From: Pseudorhodobacter antarcticus
GTDB lineage: Bacteria > Pseudomonadota > Alphaproteobacteria > Rhodobacterales > Rhodobacteraceae
Direction of reading: 5' to 3'
Length of the DNA: 44,366 nucleotides
Assembly: GCA_945860375.1 (NCBI GenBank)
Contig: CAMAQR010000032.1
Location: forward strand, 1-44,366
The first letter of the stretch is position 1, and the number at the start of each line of letters is the position of its first letter. The notes under the pieces are model-generated. The model saw nothing but the letters and a program-made list of their open reading frames with translations. It searched no databases and had not been told where the DNA came from. A program made the position numbers and the translations under genes. Shown in pieces: positions 29,628 through 42,546 of the stretch.

Positions 29628-30032
29628 ATGACCACGCTTATCAAATCCCTTGTCTTGGTTTCTGCACTGGCGACCCCGACTTTCGCGCAGACCCCACTGA
29701 ACCAAGAAGCGCATATCAATGACTCGCTGATTGCGGCGCAGGTGGGGGATTCCATCCGCAAAACCTGCCCGTCGATTTCGGCCAAGATGTTCACGGTGTT
29801 GTCCAAGTTGAACGATCTTGAGGATTACGCCCGCGACAAAGGTTACACCGAGGCTGAAGTGAAAGCCTTCCTGAAGGACAAAACCGAAAAGACGCGGATC
29901 AAGGCGTCGGCCAAGGCCTATCTTGCCGAGGCGGGTGCGGTCGAAGGCGATGCCGAAAGCTATTGCACCGTGGGCCGGGCCGAGATTGAAAAGGGCACGC
30001 TGGCGGGCAGCTTGCTGCGGTCGTGGAAGTGA
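29628..30032 (+). CDS. DUF5333-type exported protein
   Basis: Protein of 134 aa with a signal peptide (MTTLIKSLVLVSALATPTFA, cleavage before QTPL). The mature part is helical with two Cys, in KTCPSI and SYCTVGR, that could pair. The pattern NDSLIAAQVGD...TCPSISAKMF...AESYCTVGR matches DUF5333, a family I recall from nuo operons of Rhodobacteraceae. The start is the ATG at 29628: GGAGG lies six bases before it, and the signal peptide begins there. The upstream 107 bases (29521-29627) hold nothing that I can identify. The function is unknown. Confidence 0.82.
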   Translation: MTTLIKSLVLVSALATPTFAQTPLNQEAHINDSLIAAQVGDSIRKTCPSISAKMFTVLSKLNDLEDYARDKGYTEAEVKAFLKDKTEKTRIKASAKAYLAEAGAVEGDAESYCTVGRAEIEKGTLAGSLLRSWK

Positions 30033-30496
30033 TCAACCCGCGCCATCATATTGCGCATCTGAACATCGCCCGGCTGCGCGCGCTGCCGGGTGATCCGCGC
30101 GTGGCGGAATTCGTCAACGCGGTGCCGAAGGTCAACGCCATTGCCGAGCGCAGCCCCGGTTTCGTTTGGCGCTGGGAAGATAACGCTAGCCAAGTGGCCG
30201 CTGACGTGCCGTTTCAGGCGGTTCTGGCCGATCCGTTGCTGGCAGTGTCACTGTCGGTCTGGGAGAGCGCCACGGATTTGATCAACTTTGTCTATCAGAC
30301 CCTTCACGGGGCCTTCTTGCGCCGTCGCGCCGATTGGTTTGAACCCGCTGCTGGACCCGCCTATGTGATCTGGCGGGTTGGGGTGGGCACCCTTCCAACC
30401 GTGGCCGAGGGTCAGGCCCGGATGGCGCATCTGGCCCAACACGGCCCCACCGACCACGCCTTTGACTTCGCCACCCACCTTAAGTTTGCCGCATAG
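30029..30496 (+). CDS. DUF3291-like protein
   Basis: Protein of 155 aa (from the GTG at 30029), resembling DUF3291: [72 protein letters not shown] and a C-terminal [15 protein letters not shown]. The fold is probably a dimeric alpha-beta barrel as in antibiotic monooxygenase-like proteins, but activity is not known. The GTG at 30029 overlaps the preceding stop (GTGA). A GTG six bases earlier is also possible. It lies before nuoG and is co-transcribed with complex I genes. Confidence 0.78.
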   Translation: MINPRHHIAHLNIARLRALPGDPRVAEFVNAVPKVNAIAERSPGFVWRWEDNASQVAADVPFQAVLADPLLAVSLSVWESATDLINFVYQTLHGAFLRRRADWFEPAAGPAYVIWRVGVGTLPTVAEGQARMAHLAQHGPTDHAFDFATHLKFAA

Positions 30497-30506
30497 AGAG
30501 ACCGCC

Positions 30507-32513
30507 ATGACCAACCTCAAAAAGATCAGCATCGACGGTATCGAGGTCGAAGTGGATGGCGCGATGACCATCATTCAGGCCGCCGAAGTGGCGGGCGTGG
30601 AAATCCCGCGCTTTTGCTACCACGAACGTCTGACCATTGCCGGAAACTGCCGGATGTGTCTGGTCGAAGTGGTTGGTGGCCCGCCCAAACCCGCCGCGTC
30701 CTGCGCGATGCAGGTGCGCGATCTGCGTCCCGGTCCGAATGGCGAGGCGCCGCTGGTCAAGACCCAGTCACCGATGGTCAAAAAGGCGCGCGAAGGCGTG
30801 ATGGAGTTTTTGCTGATCAACCACCCGCTGGATTGCCCGATCTGTGATCAGGGCGGCGAGTGTGATTTGCAGGATCAGGCCATGGCTTACGGCGTCGATT
30901 TCAGCCGCTACCGCGAGCCGAAACGCGCCAGTGAAGACCTGAACCTTGGGCCGTTGGTGGAAACCAAGATGACCCGTTGCATTTCCTGCACCCGCTGCGT
31001 GCGCTTCACCTCCGAGGTCGCGGGCATCTTGCAAATGGGCCAGACCGGGCGCGGCGAGGATGCGGAAATAACCTCCTATCTGAACGCCACCTTGGACAGT
31101 AACCTTCAGGGCAACATCATTGATCTTTGCCCGGTTGGCGCGCTGACATCCAAGCCTTACGCCTTCACCGCCCGCCCGTGGGAGTTGACCAAGACCGAAA
31201 GCGTCGACGTGATGGACGCTTTGGGCAGCAACATCCGCGTCGACACCAAGGGCCGCGAAGTGATGCGGATCATCCCGCGCAACCATGATGGCGTGAATGA
31301 GGAATGGATTTCAGACAAGACCCGTTTCGTCTGGGACGGTCTGCGCCGCCAACGTCTGGACACGCCTTACATCCGTGAAAATGGCCGTCTGCGCAAAGCG
31401 GGCTGGTCTGAGGCTTTGGTTGCGGCTGCGGCCGCGATGAAGGGCCGCAAAGTGGCCGGTCTGGTCGGCGATCTGGCCCCGGTTGAGGCGGCTTATTCGT
31501 TGAAAATGCTGATCGAATCCTTGGGTGGTCATGTCGAATGCCGCACCGACAACGCGCGTTTGCCGATTGGCAACCGCTCGGGATACGTTGGCAATGCCAC
31601 GATTGAAGAAATTGACGACGCCAAGGCGATCTGGATCGTTGGGTCGAACCCGCGCATTGAGGCTCCGGTTCTGAACGCCCGCGTGCGTAAGGCCTGGACC
31701 AAGGGCGCAGAGATCAAGGTGATCGGTCAAGCCGTTGATCTGTCGTATGAATACACCCATGCAGGTACTGACCGCGCGGCGTTGGCTTCTGCGGTTGCGC
31801 AGGCCACGGCGACGGGTGGCATTGTGATCATCGGGCAGGGCGCATTGAATGAGGCGGATGGCGAGGCGGTTCTGGCCCATGCCATGGCGCTGTGCACGGC
31901 GATCGGTGGCAAGTTGCTGGTGCTGCACACCGCAGCGGGCCGCGTCGGTGCTATGGACGTCGGCGCTGTGACGATCGGCGGCTTGGCGGCGGCAACCGAA
32001 GGCGTAGAGGTGATCTACAACCTTGGCGCCGATGAGATCGACATCGCAGCCGGGCCTTTCGTGATTTATCAGGGCAGCCATGGCGACCGCGGCGCAAACC
32101 GCGCCGACATCATCTTGCCTGCCGCTGCCTACACTGAAGAAAACGGGCTGTTCGTGAACACCGAAGGCCGCCCGCAACTGGCGATGCGTGCAGGCTTTGC
32201 GCCCGGAGAGGCCAAGGAAAACTGGGCGATCCTGCGGGCATTGTCTGCGGAACTGGGTGCAACCTTGGCTTGGGACTCTCTGGCGGCATTGCGCGGTCAG
32301 ATCATCGCAGCACACCCGCATCTGGGCCGCATCGATGACGTCACTGCGAACGACTGGCAGCCGATTGCGACCCGTGACATGGGGCGCGCCGATTTCCGCA
32401 ACGCCTTCAAGGGGTTCTATCAGACCAACCCGATTGCCCGCGCGTCCAAGGTCATGGGCGAACTGGCGGCGATGGAAGCCAGCCGCGCCCAAACAGCCCT
32501 TGCGGCGGAGTAG
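30507..32513 (+). CDS. nuoG: NADH-quinone oxidoreductase subunit G
   Basis: 75-kDa-type iron-sulfur subunit (668 aa). Cluster ligands are readable in order. N1b ([2Fe-2S]): C37, C48, C51, C66. N5: H106, C110, C113, C119 ([15 protein letters not shown]). N4: C158, C161, C164, C208. The remaining two thirds are the molybdopterin-oxidoreductase-like domain without visible cofactor motifs. The additional N7 cysteine set of the E. coli enzyme is not apparent. The ATG at 30507 gives the ferredoxin-like start [11 protein letters not shown]. The upstream open frame runs over the DUF3291 gene and is rejected. Confidence 0.97.
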   Translation: MTNLKKISIDGIEVEVDGAMTIIQAAEVAGVEIPRFCYHERLTIAGNCRMCLVEVVGGPPKPAASCAMQVRDLRPGPNGEAPLVKTQSPMVKKAREGVMEFLLINHPLDCPICDQGGECDLQDQAMAYGVDFSRYREPKRASEDLNLGPLVETKMTRCISCTRCVRFTSEVAGILQMGQTGRGEDAEITSYLNATLDSNLQGNIIDLCPVGALTSKPYAFTARPWELTKTESVDVMDALGSNIRVDTKGREVMRIIPRNHDGVNEEWISDKTRFVWDGLRRQRLDTPYIRENGRLRKAGWSEALVAAAAAMKGRKVAGLVGDLAPVEAAYSLKMLIESLGGHVECRTDNARLPIGNRSGYVGNATIEEIDDAKAIWIVGSNPRIEAPVLNARVRKAWTKGAEIKVIGQAVDLSYEYTHAGTDRAALASAVAQATATGGIVIIGQGALNEADGEAVLAHAMALCTAIGGKLLVLHTAAGRVGAMDVGAVTIGGLAAATEGVEVIYNLGADEIDIAAGPFVIYQGSHGDRGANRADIILPAAAYTEENGLFVNTEGRPQLAMRAGFAPGEAKENWAILRALSAELGATLAWDSLAALRGQIIAAHPHLGRIDDVTANDWQPIATRDMGRADFRNAFKGFYQTNPIARASKVMGELAAMEASRAQTALAAE

Positions 32514-32519
32514 AACCTG

Positions 32520-32924
32520 ATGCGCCGTCTTTGCACCACGCTCGCAGCCCTGACACTCGCCGCTGGCGTGCTGTTTGGCTGTGCCGATGGCGCGCAAGTG
32601 GCGCAGGAGGACTTTTCTCCCCGCTATGACGGCATTGAGACGATTCTGCTGGACGGCGATCTGGTCAACTTTCGGGTGTCGATGACCGGCGCGCGCAGTA
32701 ATTCTGACGTGTCGGGTTACGCCGCTTGTGCTGCAGCGCAGTATGCGTTGATCCGGGGCTTTGGATTTGCGCGCCATGTGCGCACAAATGTCGAGAAACA
32801 GGGTGGAGTTTGGCGCGGGGATGCGGTTTACACCATCTCGGCGGCTCTGCCGATGGGGTTGAAAACACTGGACGCCGAAGTGACTGTGCGCGACTGCGGT
32901 GCGCAGGGCATACCGACGGTTTAG
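32520..32924 (+). CDS. Putative lipoprotein between nuoG and nuoH
   Basis: Protein of 134 aa with a basic n-region, a hydrophobic core and a lipobox LFGC (18-21; MRRLCTTLAALTLAAGVLFGC), so probably lipid-anchored and periplasmic. The mature part is a small mixed alpha/beta domain with two Cys (AACAAAQ and RDCGAQ). I do not recognise a family. It begins six bases after nuoG and ends 27 bases before nuoH, so it is part of the operon. Confidence 0.75.
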   Translation: MRRLCTTLAALTLAAGVLFGCADGAQVAQEDFSPRYDGIETILLDGDLVNFRVSMTGARSNSDVSGYAACAAAQYALIRGFGFARHVRTNVEKQGGVWRGDAVYTISAALPMGLKTLDAEVTVRDCGAQGIPTV

Positions 32925-32951
32925 GGCTAAAGGTAAGGGACGTGAGGGATC

Positions 32952-35901
<2,950 letters not shown>

Positions 35902-35905
35902 TAGC

Positions 35906-38026
35906 ATGGCAACGATCATCCTTTTCGCCCCGCTGATCGGGGCGCTTATCTGTGGTTTCGGCTGGCGTCTGATCGGTGAGAAGGCGGGGCAGATCATCGC
36001 CACCGCCCTGCTGTTTCTGGCCGCTGCCTTGTCGTGGCAGATTTTCCTGACCTTTGACGGTGAGACGCAGCACATCACCATCCTGCGCTGGATCGAATCC
36101 GGCAGCTTGGCCACCGAATGGGCAATCCGGCTGGACCGGATGACCGCGATCATGCTGGTGGTGGTGAACACGGTGTCCGCCTTGGTCCATCTTTATTCCT
36201 TTGGCTACATGGCGCATGACGACAATTGGGGTCACGGCGAGGCCTACAAGGCGCGCTTCTTTGCCTATCTGTCGTTCTTCACCTTTGCGATGCTGGCTCT
36301 GGTGACGGCTGACAATCTTGTGCAGATGTTCTTCGGCTGGGAGGGTGTGGGCGTCGCCTCATACCTTCTGATCGGTTTTTACTACAAAAAGCCTTCGGCC
36401 AATGCCGCCGCGATCAAGGCCTTTGTGGTCAACCGTGTGGGTGACTTCGGCTTTGCGCTGGGTATTTTCGCGCTGTTCTACTTGACGGACTCGGTGCGGT
36501 TTGACGACGTGTTTGCGGCAGCCCCAAAGCTGGCCGAAACCAACCTGCATTTCCTTTGGACCGACTGGAACGCTGCCAACCTGATCGGCGTCTTGCTGTT
36601 CATCGGGGCCATGGGCAAATCGGCGCAGTTGTTCCTGCACACTTGGCTGCCTGACGCGATGGAAGGCCCGACCCCGGTGTCGGCGCTGATCCACGCGGCG
36701 ACCATGGTGACGGCGGGGGTGTTTCTGGTTTGCCGGATGTCGCCGATCTATGAATACGCACCCGACGCCAAGACCATGATCATGATCGTCGGTGCCACCA
36801 CCGCGTTTTTCGCGGCGACCGTCGGTCTTGTGCAGAACGACATCAAACGTGTGATTGCCTATTCGACCTGTTCGCAATTGGGCTATATGTTCGTGGCGGC
36901 GGGCGTCGGCGCCTATCCGGTGGCGATGTTCCACCTGTTCACCCACGCGTTCTTCAAGGCGATGCTGTTTTTGGGCGCAGGTTCGGTCATCCACGCCATG
37001 CACCATGAGCAGGACATGCGCAACTATGGTGGTCTGCGCAAGAAAATCCCCTTCACCTATTACGCCATGCTGATCGGCACTTTGGCGATCACGGGCGTGG
37101 GCATTCCGTTGACGCATTTCGGCTTTGCGGGCTTCCTGTCCAAGGACGCCGTGATCGAAAGCGCTTGGGTCGGGTCAAACTATGCCTTCACCCTGTTGGT
37201 GATCGCAGCCTTCATGACGTCGTTCTACTCTTGGCGTCTGATGTTCATGACGTTCTTTGGTGCGCCGCGCGGTGATGCCGAGAAACACGCACATGCCCAT
37301 GAAAGCCCGTCGGTGATGCTGGTGCCGCTGGCGGTTCTGGCGATGGGGGCGGTGTTTTCGGGGATGGTCTGGTACAACAGCTTCTTCGGGGACGAGGGCA
37401 AGATGCGCAACTGGTTCGGGATGGAGGCCGCCGCCCATGGCGAGGCCGCCGTCGAAGGCCACGCCGCAGAAGCCACACCTGCCGAAGGAACTGCCGAGGC
37501 CGCCCCTGCAGAGGCCGTCGCGCCGGAAGCCACAACCGACATTGTCGCAACCGAAGCCCATGCCGCTTTGGCTGCCCCCAAAGGCGCCGTCTTCTTTGGC
37601 CCTGACAACCACGTCATCCACGAGGCGCACATTGCCCCGACATGGGTGAAAGTCTCGCCCTTCGTCGCCATGGTTCTGGGCTTGCTGCTGGCATGGAAAT
37701 TCTACATCCGCAGCCCTGAACTGCCCGGCAAACTGGCCGCACAACAACGCCCGCTGTACCTGTTCCTGTTGAACAAATGGTACTTCGACGAACTTTACGA
37801 CGTGATCTTCGTGCGCCCCGCCAAGGCCATCGGCCGCTTCCTGTGGACCAAAGGCGATATGACGGTCATCGACGGCGCGCTCAACGGCGTGGCCATGGGG
37901 GTCATTCCCTTCTTCACCAAACTCGCCGCGCGTGCGCAGTCGGGTTATGTTTTCACTTACGCTTTTGCCATGGTGCTGGGAATTGCTGCCCTGCTGACCT
38001 GGATGACGCTCGCAGGGGGGCGCTGA
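35906..38026 (+). CDS. nuoL: NADH-quinone oxidoreductase subunit L
   Basis: Distal proton-pumping antiporter-like subunit with the long lateral helix (706 aa). The core block [35 protein letters not shown] carries the conserved Lys and His residues of the half-channels, and [17 protein letters not shown] and [15 protein letters not shown] precede it. An Ala/Glu/Pro/His-rich stretch at about 508-562 (DNA 37426-37590) has few bulky residues. It sits before the lateral helix region and is longer than in the E. coli protein (613 aa). No frame problem is seen. Confidence 0.96.
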   Translation: MATIILFAPLIGALICGFGWRLIGEKAGQIIATALLFLAAALSWQIFLTFDGETQHITILRWIESGSLATEWAIRLDRMTAIMLVVVNTVSALVHLYSFGYMAHDDNWGHGEAYKARFFAYLSFFTFAMLALVTADNLVQMFFGWEGVGVASYLLIGFYYKKPSANAAAIKAFVVNRVGDFGFALGIFALFYLTDSVRFDDVFAAAPKLAETNLHFLWTDWNAANLIGVLLFIGAMGKSAQLFLHTWLPDAMEGPTPVSALIHAATMVTAGVFLVCRMSPIYEYAPDAKTMIMIVGATTAFFAATVGLVQNDIKRVIAYSTCSQLGYMFVAAGVGAYPVAMFHLFTHAFFKAMLFLGAGSVIHAMHHEQDMRNYGGLRKKIPFTYYAMLIGTLAITGVGIPLTHFGFAGFLSKDAVIESAWVGSNYAFTLLVIAAFMTSFYSWRLMFMTFFGAPRGDAEKHAHAHESPSVMLVPLAVLAMGAVFSGMVWYNSFFGDEGKMRNWFGMEAAAHGEAAVEGHAAEATPAEGTAEAAPAEAVAPEATTDIVATEAHAALAAPKGAVFFGPDNHVIHEAHIAPTWVKVSPFVAMVLGLLLAWKFYIRSPELPGKLAAQQRPLYLFLLNKWYFDELYDVIFVRPAKAIGRFLWTKGDMTVIDGALNGVAMGVIPFFTKLAARAQSGYVFTYAFAMVLGIAALLTWMTLAGGR

Positions 38027-38029
38027 GTT

Positions 38030-39562
38030 ATGGATAACCTCCTTTCGATCATCACGTTTTTGCCGGCAGTGGCCGCGCTGATCATGGCGTTGTTTCTGCG
38101 CGGCGAGGATATGGCCGCGCAAAAGAACGCACGCTGGCTGGCGCTGTTTGCCACCACGGCGACGCTGCTGTTGTCTCTTTTCCTGCTGGTCGGGTTTGAT
38201 CCGGCCAACACCGGCATGCAGTTTGTCGAAGAGGCCAACTGGATTGCCGGCTTGAAGTACAAAATGGGCGTCGACGGGATTTCCATTCTCTTCGTGCTGC
38301 TGACCACCTTCCTGATGCCGATCACCATCCTGTCCTGCTGGCCGGTGGAGGTGCGCGTCAAAGAATACATGATTGCGTTCCTGCTGCTGGAAACCCTGAT
38401 GCTGGGCGTGTTCTGCGCGCTGGATCTGGTGCTGTTCTATCTGTTCTTCGAGGCAGGCTTGATCCCGATGTTCCTGATCATCGGCATTTGGGGCGGGGCG
38501 AACCGCATCTATGCGGCGTTCAAGTTCTTCCTTTACACCTTCCTTGGCTCGGTCTTGATGCTGGTCGCCATGATCGCGATGTATTTCGCGGCCGGCACCA
38601 CCGACATTCCAACCCTGATGACGTTTGACTTCTCGTCCGAGCCGATGGCCGTGCTGGGAATGACTGTCACCGGTGGCATGCAGACGCTGCTGTTCCTCGC
38701 CTTCTTCGCGTCCTTTGCGGTGAAAATGCCGATGTGGCCAGTGCATACCTGGTTGCCCGACGCCCATGTTCAGGCCCCGACTGCGGGCTCGGTCATTCTG
38801 GCAGCGATCATGCTCAAGATGGGCGGCTACGGCTTCTTGCGCTTCAGCCTGCCGATGTTCCCGGTCGGCAGTTATGTGATGACCGATATCGTGCTGTGGA
38901 TGTCGGCGATTGCGATTGTCTACACGTCTCTGGTGGCCCTTGTGCAGCAGGATATGAAAAAGCTGGTGGCCTATTCGTCTGTGGCCCATATGGGTTATGT
39001 GACAATGGGGATTTTCGCCGCCAACCAGCAAGGTGTGGACGGCGCGATTTTCCAGATGATCAGCCACGGATTCATCTCGGGCGCGATGTTCCTGTGTGTC
39101 GGCGTGATCTACGACCGGATGCACACGCGCGACATTGACGCCTATGGCGGTTTGGTGAACCGGATGCCCGCCTATGCAATGGTGTTCATGTTCTTCACGA
39201 TGGCCAACGTCGGCTTGCCGGGCACCTCTGGTTTCGTCGGGGAATTCCTAACGCTGATGGGGATTTTCCAAGTCAACACCGTCATCGCAGCCATCGCCAC
39301 CAGCGGGGTGATCCTGTCGGCGGCCTATGGGCTATGGCTTTACCGTCGCGTCACCTTTGGCGCGCTGGCCAAGGAAAGCCTGATGACCATTCAAGACATG
39401 AGCCGTCGCGAACGCGCGATCTTTGCGCCGCTGATTGTCATGACCCTGCTGTTGGGTGTCTATCCTGCCCTTGTGACCGACATCATCGGTCCTTCGGTTT
39501 CGCAACTTGTCGCTGATTACCACGCCGCTCTCCCCGTTGTCGGGGAAGTGGCCACGCACTGA
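38030..39562 (+). CDS. nuoM: NADH-quinone oxidoreductase subunit M
   Basis: Antiporter-like proton-pumping subunit (510 aa, about 14 helices). Typical residues are the Glu of [16 protein letters not shown] and the half-channel block [55 protein letters not shown] then follows, with GTSGFVGEF near the C-terminal half. It starts three bases after nuoL and is followed by nuoN after 12 bases. Confidence 0.97.
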   Translation: MDNLLSIITFLPAVAALIMALFLRGEDMAAQKNARWLALFATTATLLLSLFLLVGFDPANTGMQFVEEANWIAGLKYKMGVDGISILFVLLTTFLMPITILSCWPVEVRVKEYMIAFLLLETLMLGVFCALDLVLFYLFFEAGLIPMFLIIGIWGGANRIYAAFKFFLYTFLGSVLMLVAMIAMYFAAGTTDIPTLMTFDFSSEPMAVLGMTVTGGMQTLLFLAFFASFAVKMPMWPVHTWLPDAHVQAPTAGSVILAAIMLKMGGYGFLRFSLPMFPVGSYVMTDIVLWMSAIAIVYTSLVALVQQDMKKLVAYSSVAHMGYVTMGIFAANQQGVDGAIFQMISHGFISGAMFLCVGVIYDRMHTRDIDAYGGLVNRMPAYAMVFMFFTMANVGLPGTSGFVGEFLTLMGIFQVNTVIAAIATSGVILSAAYGLWLYRRVTFGALAKESLMTIQDMSRRERAIFAPLIVMTLLLGVYPALVTDIIGPSVSQLVADYHAALPVVGEVATH

Positions 39563-39574
39563 AGGACGGCTTAG

Positions 39575-41011
39575 ATGACTTCCCTAGATTTCTCTATCGT
39601 CCTGCCCGAAGTGATCGTGGCGATCTATGCGATGGCGGCGCTGCTCTTCTCGGTTTACGCCGGGAAAGACGCGCTGACCGGGGCCGTTACCTGGGCCACG
39701 GCGGGGCTGTTCGTGGCGCTTGCGCTTTGGATCGGCGTGGCCGGGCAGGGGGCGAACGTGGCCTTCGGCGGCATGTTCGTCGATGACGCCTTCGCGCGCT
39801 TTGCCAAGGTGGTGATCCTTTTGTCTGCCGCCGGAGTGCTGGTGATGGCGCAGGATTACATGGCGCGGCGGGATCTGGCGCGGTTCGAATATCCGATCCT
39901 TGTGGCGCTGGCGACCATTGGCATGATGGTGATGGTGTCCTCGGGCGATCTGATGACGCTTTACATGGGGTTGGAGCTGCAATCGCTGGCGCTTTATGTC
40001 GTGGCCGCGATTCGTCGCGACAGCATCAAATCGACCGAAGCCGGTCTGAAGTATTTTGTCCTCGGCGCGCTGTCCTCGGGTCTGCTGCTGTATGGTGCCT
40101 CGCTGACCTACGGTTTTGCCGGAACCACTCTGTTCTCGGGTATTTTGTTGACGCTGGGCGGTGACGTCCCGCTGGGCCTGCTGTTCGGTCTGGTCTTTGT
40201 GCTGGCGGGGATGGCGTTCAAAGTCTCGGCGGCACCCTTCCACATGTGGACACCTGATGTTTATGAAGGCGCTCCAACCCCGGTGACCGCCTTCTTCGCC
40301 ACCGCGCCGAAAGTTGCGGGCATGGCGCTGATTGCCCGCGTCGTCTACGACGCCTTCGGCGCGATCCCCACCGAGTGGACGCAAGTGTTGGCCGCCTTGG
40401 CCGTGCTGTCGATGTTCTTGGGCGCTGTGGCCGCGATTGGTCAGCGCGACATCAAGCGTCTGATGGCCTATTCCTCGATCGCCCATATGGGCTATGCGCT
40501 GGTCGGTCTGGCGGCGGGCACAGCGCAGGGCGTACAGGCGATGCTGATCTACATGGCGATTTACGTCACCATGAACCTGGGCACCTTCGCCTTCATCCTG
40601 TCGATGGAGCGCGACGGCAAGCCCGTCACCGACATCAACAGCCTGAACCAGTTCTCGAAACGTGAGCCGTTGAAGGCGCTGGCGATGCTTATCTTGCTGT
40701 TCAGCCTCGCCGGTGTCCCGCCGATGCTGGGCTTTTTCGGCAAGTTCTATGTTTTGAAGGCGGCGGTGGATGCGGGCATGGTCTGGCTTGCGGTGGCGGG
40801 GGCTGTGGCCTCGGTGATCGGCGCATTTTACTACCTGCGCATCGTGTACTTCATGTATTTCGGCGCTGAGACCGAAGGCGCGGAAAGCCGCATGGCTCCG
40901 GTGCAATGGGTGATGCTGATTGCCGTTGCTGCGGCCATGGTGCTTGGGGTGGTCAACCTCTTTGGTATTGAACCTGCGGCTTTGGCTGCGGCGGTTGCCC
41001 TTGTCGGCTAA
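39575..41011 (+). CDS. nuoN: NADH-quinone oxidoreductase subunit N
   Basis: Third antiporter-like pumping subunit (478 aa). Conserved parts include [16 protein letters not shown] (with the membrane Glu) and [41 protein letters not shown] carries the Lys of the channel, and [19 protein letters not shown] follows. It is the last complex I gene, and the biotin ligase frame begins within or just after its end. The whole nuoA-N set is complete and in the usual order. Confidence 0.97.
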   Translation: MTSLDFSIVLPEVIVAIYAMAALLFSVYAGKDALTGAVTWATAGLFVALALWIGVAGQGANVAFGGMFVDDAFARFAKVVILLSAAGVLVMAQDYMARRDLARFEYPILVALATIGMMVMVSSGDLMTLYMGLELQSLALYVVAAIRRDSIKSTEAGLKYFVLGALSSGLLLYGASLTYGFAGTTLFSGILLTLGGDVPLGLLFGLVFVLAGMAFKVSAAPFHMWTPDVYEGAPTPVTAFFATAPKVAGMALIARVVYDAFGAIPTEWTQVLAALAVLSMFLGAVAAIGQRDIKRLMAYSSIAHMGYALVGLAAGTAQGVQAMLIYMAIYVTMNLGTFAFILSMERDGKPVTDINSLNQFSKREPLKALAMLILLFSLAGVPPMLGFFGKFYVLKAAVDAGMVWLAVAGAVASVIGAFYYLRIVYFMYFGAETEGAESRMAPVQWVMLIAVAAAMVLGVVNLFGIEPAALAAAVALVG

Positions 41012-41759
41012 ACCGGGTTGGCCCTTGGGTGTGGCGCGCCACATCCTGCCAACCGTTGACAGCACCAATGCCCATGCCCTGCGTCTGGCCCCGTCACTGG
41101 CGGGGCCAGCGTGGTTTTTGGGGCTGGAGCAAACCGCAGGCCGGGGCAGACGTGCGCGTCCTTGGGTCAGCCCGCGCGGCAATTTCTATGCCACGCTGTT
41201 GCTGCACCCGGTTGAGCCGCCCGAGCAAATCGCCTTGCGCAGTTTCGCAGCCGCTTTGGCCCTGCGCGATGCTTGCGTAACCCTGACCGGGTTGCCCGCA
41301 GCCTTTGCGTTGAAATGGCCGAATGATGTGTTGCTGAACGGCGGCAAACTGGCCGGGATCTTGCTGGAAAGCACTGCGGATGGGCGGGGCGGTTTTCATC
41401 TGGCCATCGGCATCGGCGTCAACCTGATCGGCGCGCCGGATGTGTCCGTGGTGGAACCGGGGGCTACTCCGCCTGTCAGCCTGCTGGCCGAGACGGGGAT
41501 ACGGATCACCCCCGAAGCCTTTCTTGACACGCTCGCTGCCGCCTATGCCCATTGGGAAACGCAATTTTCGACCCAAGGTTTCGCCCCTCTGCGCAGGGAA
41601 TGGCTGTCTCATGCGGCCAAATTGGGCGAGCCGATCCGCGCCCGCACCGGCACCCAGACCCGTGAGGGCACGTTTGATACCATCGACACCGCAGGCAATC
41701 TGATCCTGCGCACCCCACAAGGCCCTGTCGCAATTCCTGCGGCAGAGGTGTTTTTCTAA
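41001..41759 (+). CDS. birA: Biotin-[acetyl-CoA-carboxylase] ligase
   Basis: Attaches biotin to the carboxyl-carrier protein of acetyl-CoA carboxylase. The protein (about 252 aa) is the catalytic domain only, without the N-terminal DNA-binding domain of E. coli BirA, so it is not a repressor. Motifs: TVDSTNAHA, the biotinyl-AMP loop [22 protein letters not shown], and [19 protein letters not shown] with the catalytic Lys. No ATG lies near the expected start. TTG at 41001 (11-base overlap with nuoN), TTG at 41025 and GTG at 41031 are the candidates, and I take the first with low certainty. It is co-directional with nuoN and coaX. Confidence 0.9.
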   Translation: MSAKPGWPLGVARHILPTVDSTNAHALRLAPSLAGPAWFLGLEQTAGRGRRARPWVSPRGNFYATLLLHPVEPPEQIALRSFAAALALRDACVTLTGLPAAFALKWPNDVLLNGGKLAGILLESTADGRGGFHLAIGIGVNLIGAPDVSVVEPGATPPVSLLAETGIRITPEAFLDTLAAAYAHWETQFSTQGFAPLRREWLSHAAKLGEPIRARTGTQTREGTFDTIDTAGNLILRTPQGPVAIPAAEVFF

Positions 41760-41772
41760 CCGCGAGGCATCC

Positions 41773-42546
41773 ATGCTTTTGGCCATCGACTGCGGCAACA
41801 CCAACACCGTGTTTTCCATCTGGAATGGCGCGAAATTCGTGGCCACCTGGCGCATCGCCACCGACCACAAGCGCACGGCGGATGAGTATTTCGTCTGGCT
41901 GTCCAGCCTGCTGATGCTGACAAAAACCGAAGCCACTGTGACAGAGGCGATCATCTCATCCACCGTGCCGCGCGTGGTTTTCAATCTGCGCGTGCTGTGT
42001 GACCGTTATTTCGGTTGTCGCCCTTTGGTGGTCGGAAAAACCGAATGCAGATTGCCCGTGGCCCCGCGCGTCGATCAAGGCGTCACGGTAGGCCCCGACC
42101 GCCTTGTCAACACCGTGGCGGGCTTTGACCGTCACGGCGGCAACTTGATTGTGGTGGATTTCGGCACCGCCACCACCTTTGATGTGGTGGATCATGACGG
42201 TGCCTACGTCGGCGGTGTGATTGCCCCCGGCGTCAACCTAAGCCTTGAGGCCCTGCACATGGCCGCCGCTGCCCTGCCGCATATCGACGTGGCGAAACCT
42301 TTGCGTGCCATTGGCACGAATACGGTGGCCTGCATGCAGTCTGGCGTGTATTGGGGCTACATTGGCCTGATTGAGGGCATTGTCCGGGAAGTGCGGCGCG
42401 AACGAGACGCGCCGATGAAGGTCATTGCCACTGGGGGCCTCGCATCATTGTTTGCTCAGGGAACTGAGCTATTTCACAGGGTTGAGGATGATCTGACCAT
42501 GCATGGCCTCGTTCTCATCAACGCCTATAACAAGGAAACAGCATGA
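41773..42546 (+). CDS. coaX: Type III pantothenate kinase
   Basis: First step of coenzyme A synthesis: phosphorylates pantothenate (257 aa). ASKHA-fold motifs: the phosphate-binding LLAIDCGNTNT (2-12), VTVGPDRLVNTVAGF, VVDFGTATTFDVVD and GGVIAPGVNLSLEALH. CoaX enzymes are not inhibited by CoA and usually need a monovalent cation; this is family knowledge. It starts 13 bases after birA and its stop overlaps the rnj start (ATGA). The order birA-coaX-rnj is common in alphaproteobacteria after nuoN. Confidence 0.95.
   Translation: MLLAIDCGNTNTVFSIWNGAKFVATWRIATDHKRTADEYFVWLSSLLMLTKTEATVTEAIISSTVPRVVFNLRVLCDRYFGCRPLVVGKTECRLPVAPRVDQGVTVGPDRLVNTVAGFDRHGGNLIVVDFGTATTFDVVDHDGAYVGGVIAPGVNLSLEALHMAAAALPHIDVAKPLRAIGTNTVACMQSGVYWGYIGLIEGIVREVRRERDAPMKVIATGGLASLFAQGTELFHRVEDDLTMHGLVLINAYNKETA

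Noticed and set aside
37175..39124. Minus-strand open frame of 649 codons rich in His and Gln over nuoL-nuoM
   Set aside because: Shadow frame opposite membrane-protein genes. Composition is an artefact of reading hydrophobic codons in reverse.
39584..41182. Minus-strand open frame of 532 codons over nuoN-birA
   Set aside because: Same pattern of a charged shadow frame opposite a membrane-protein gene.
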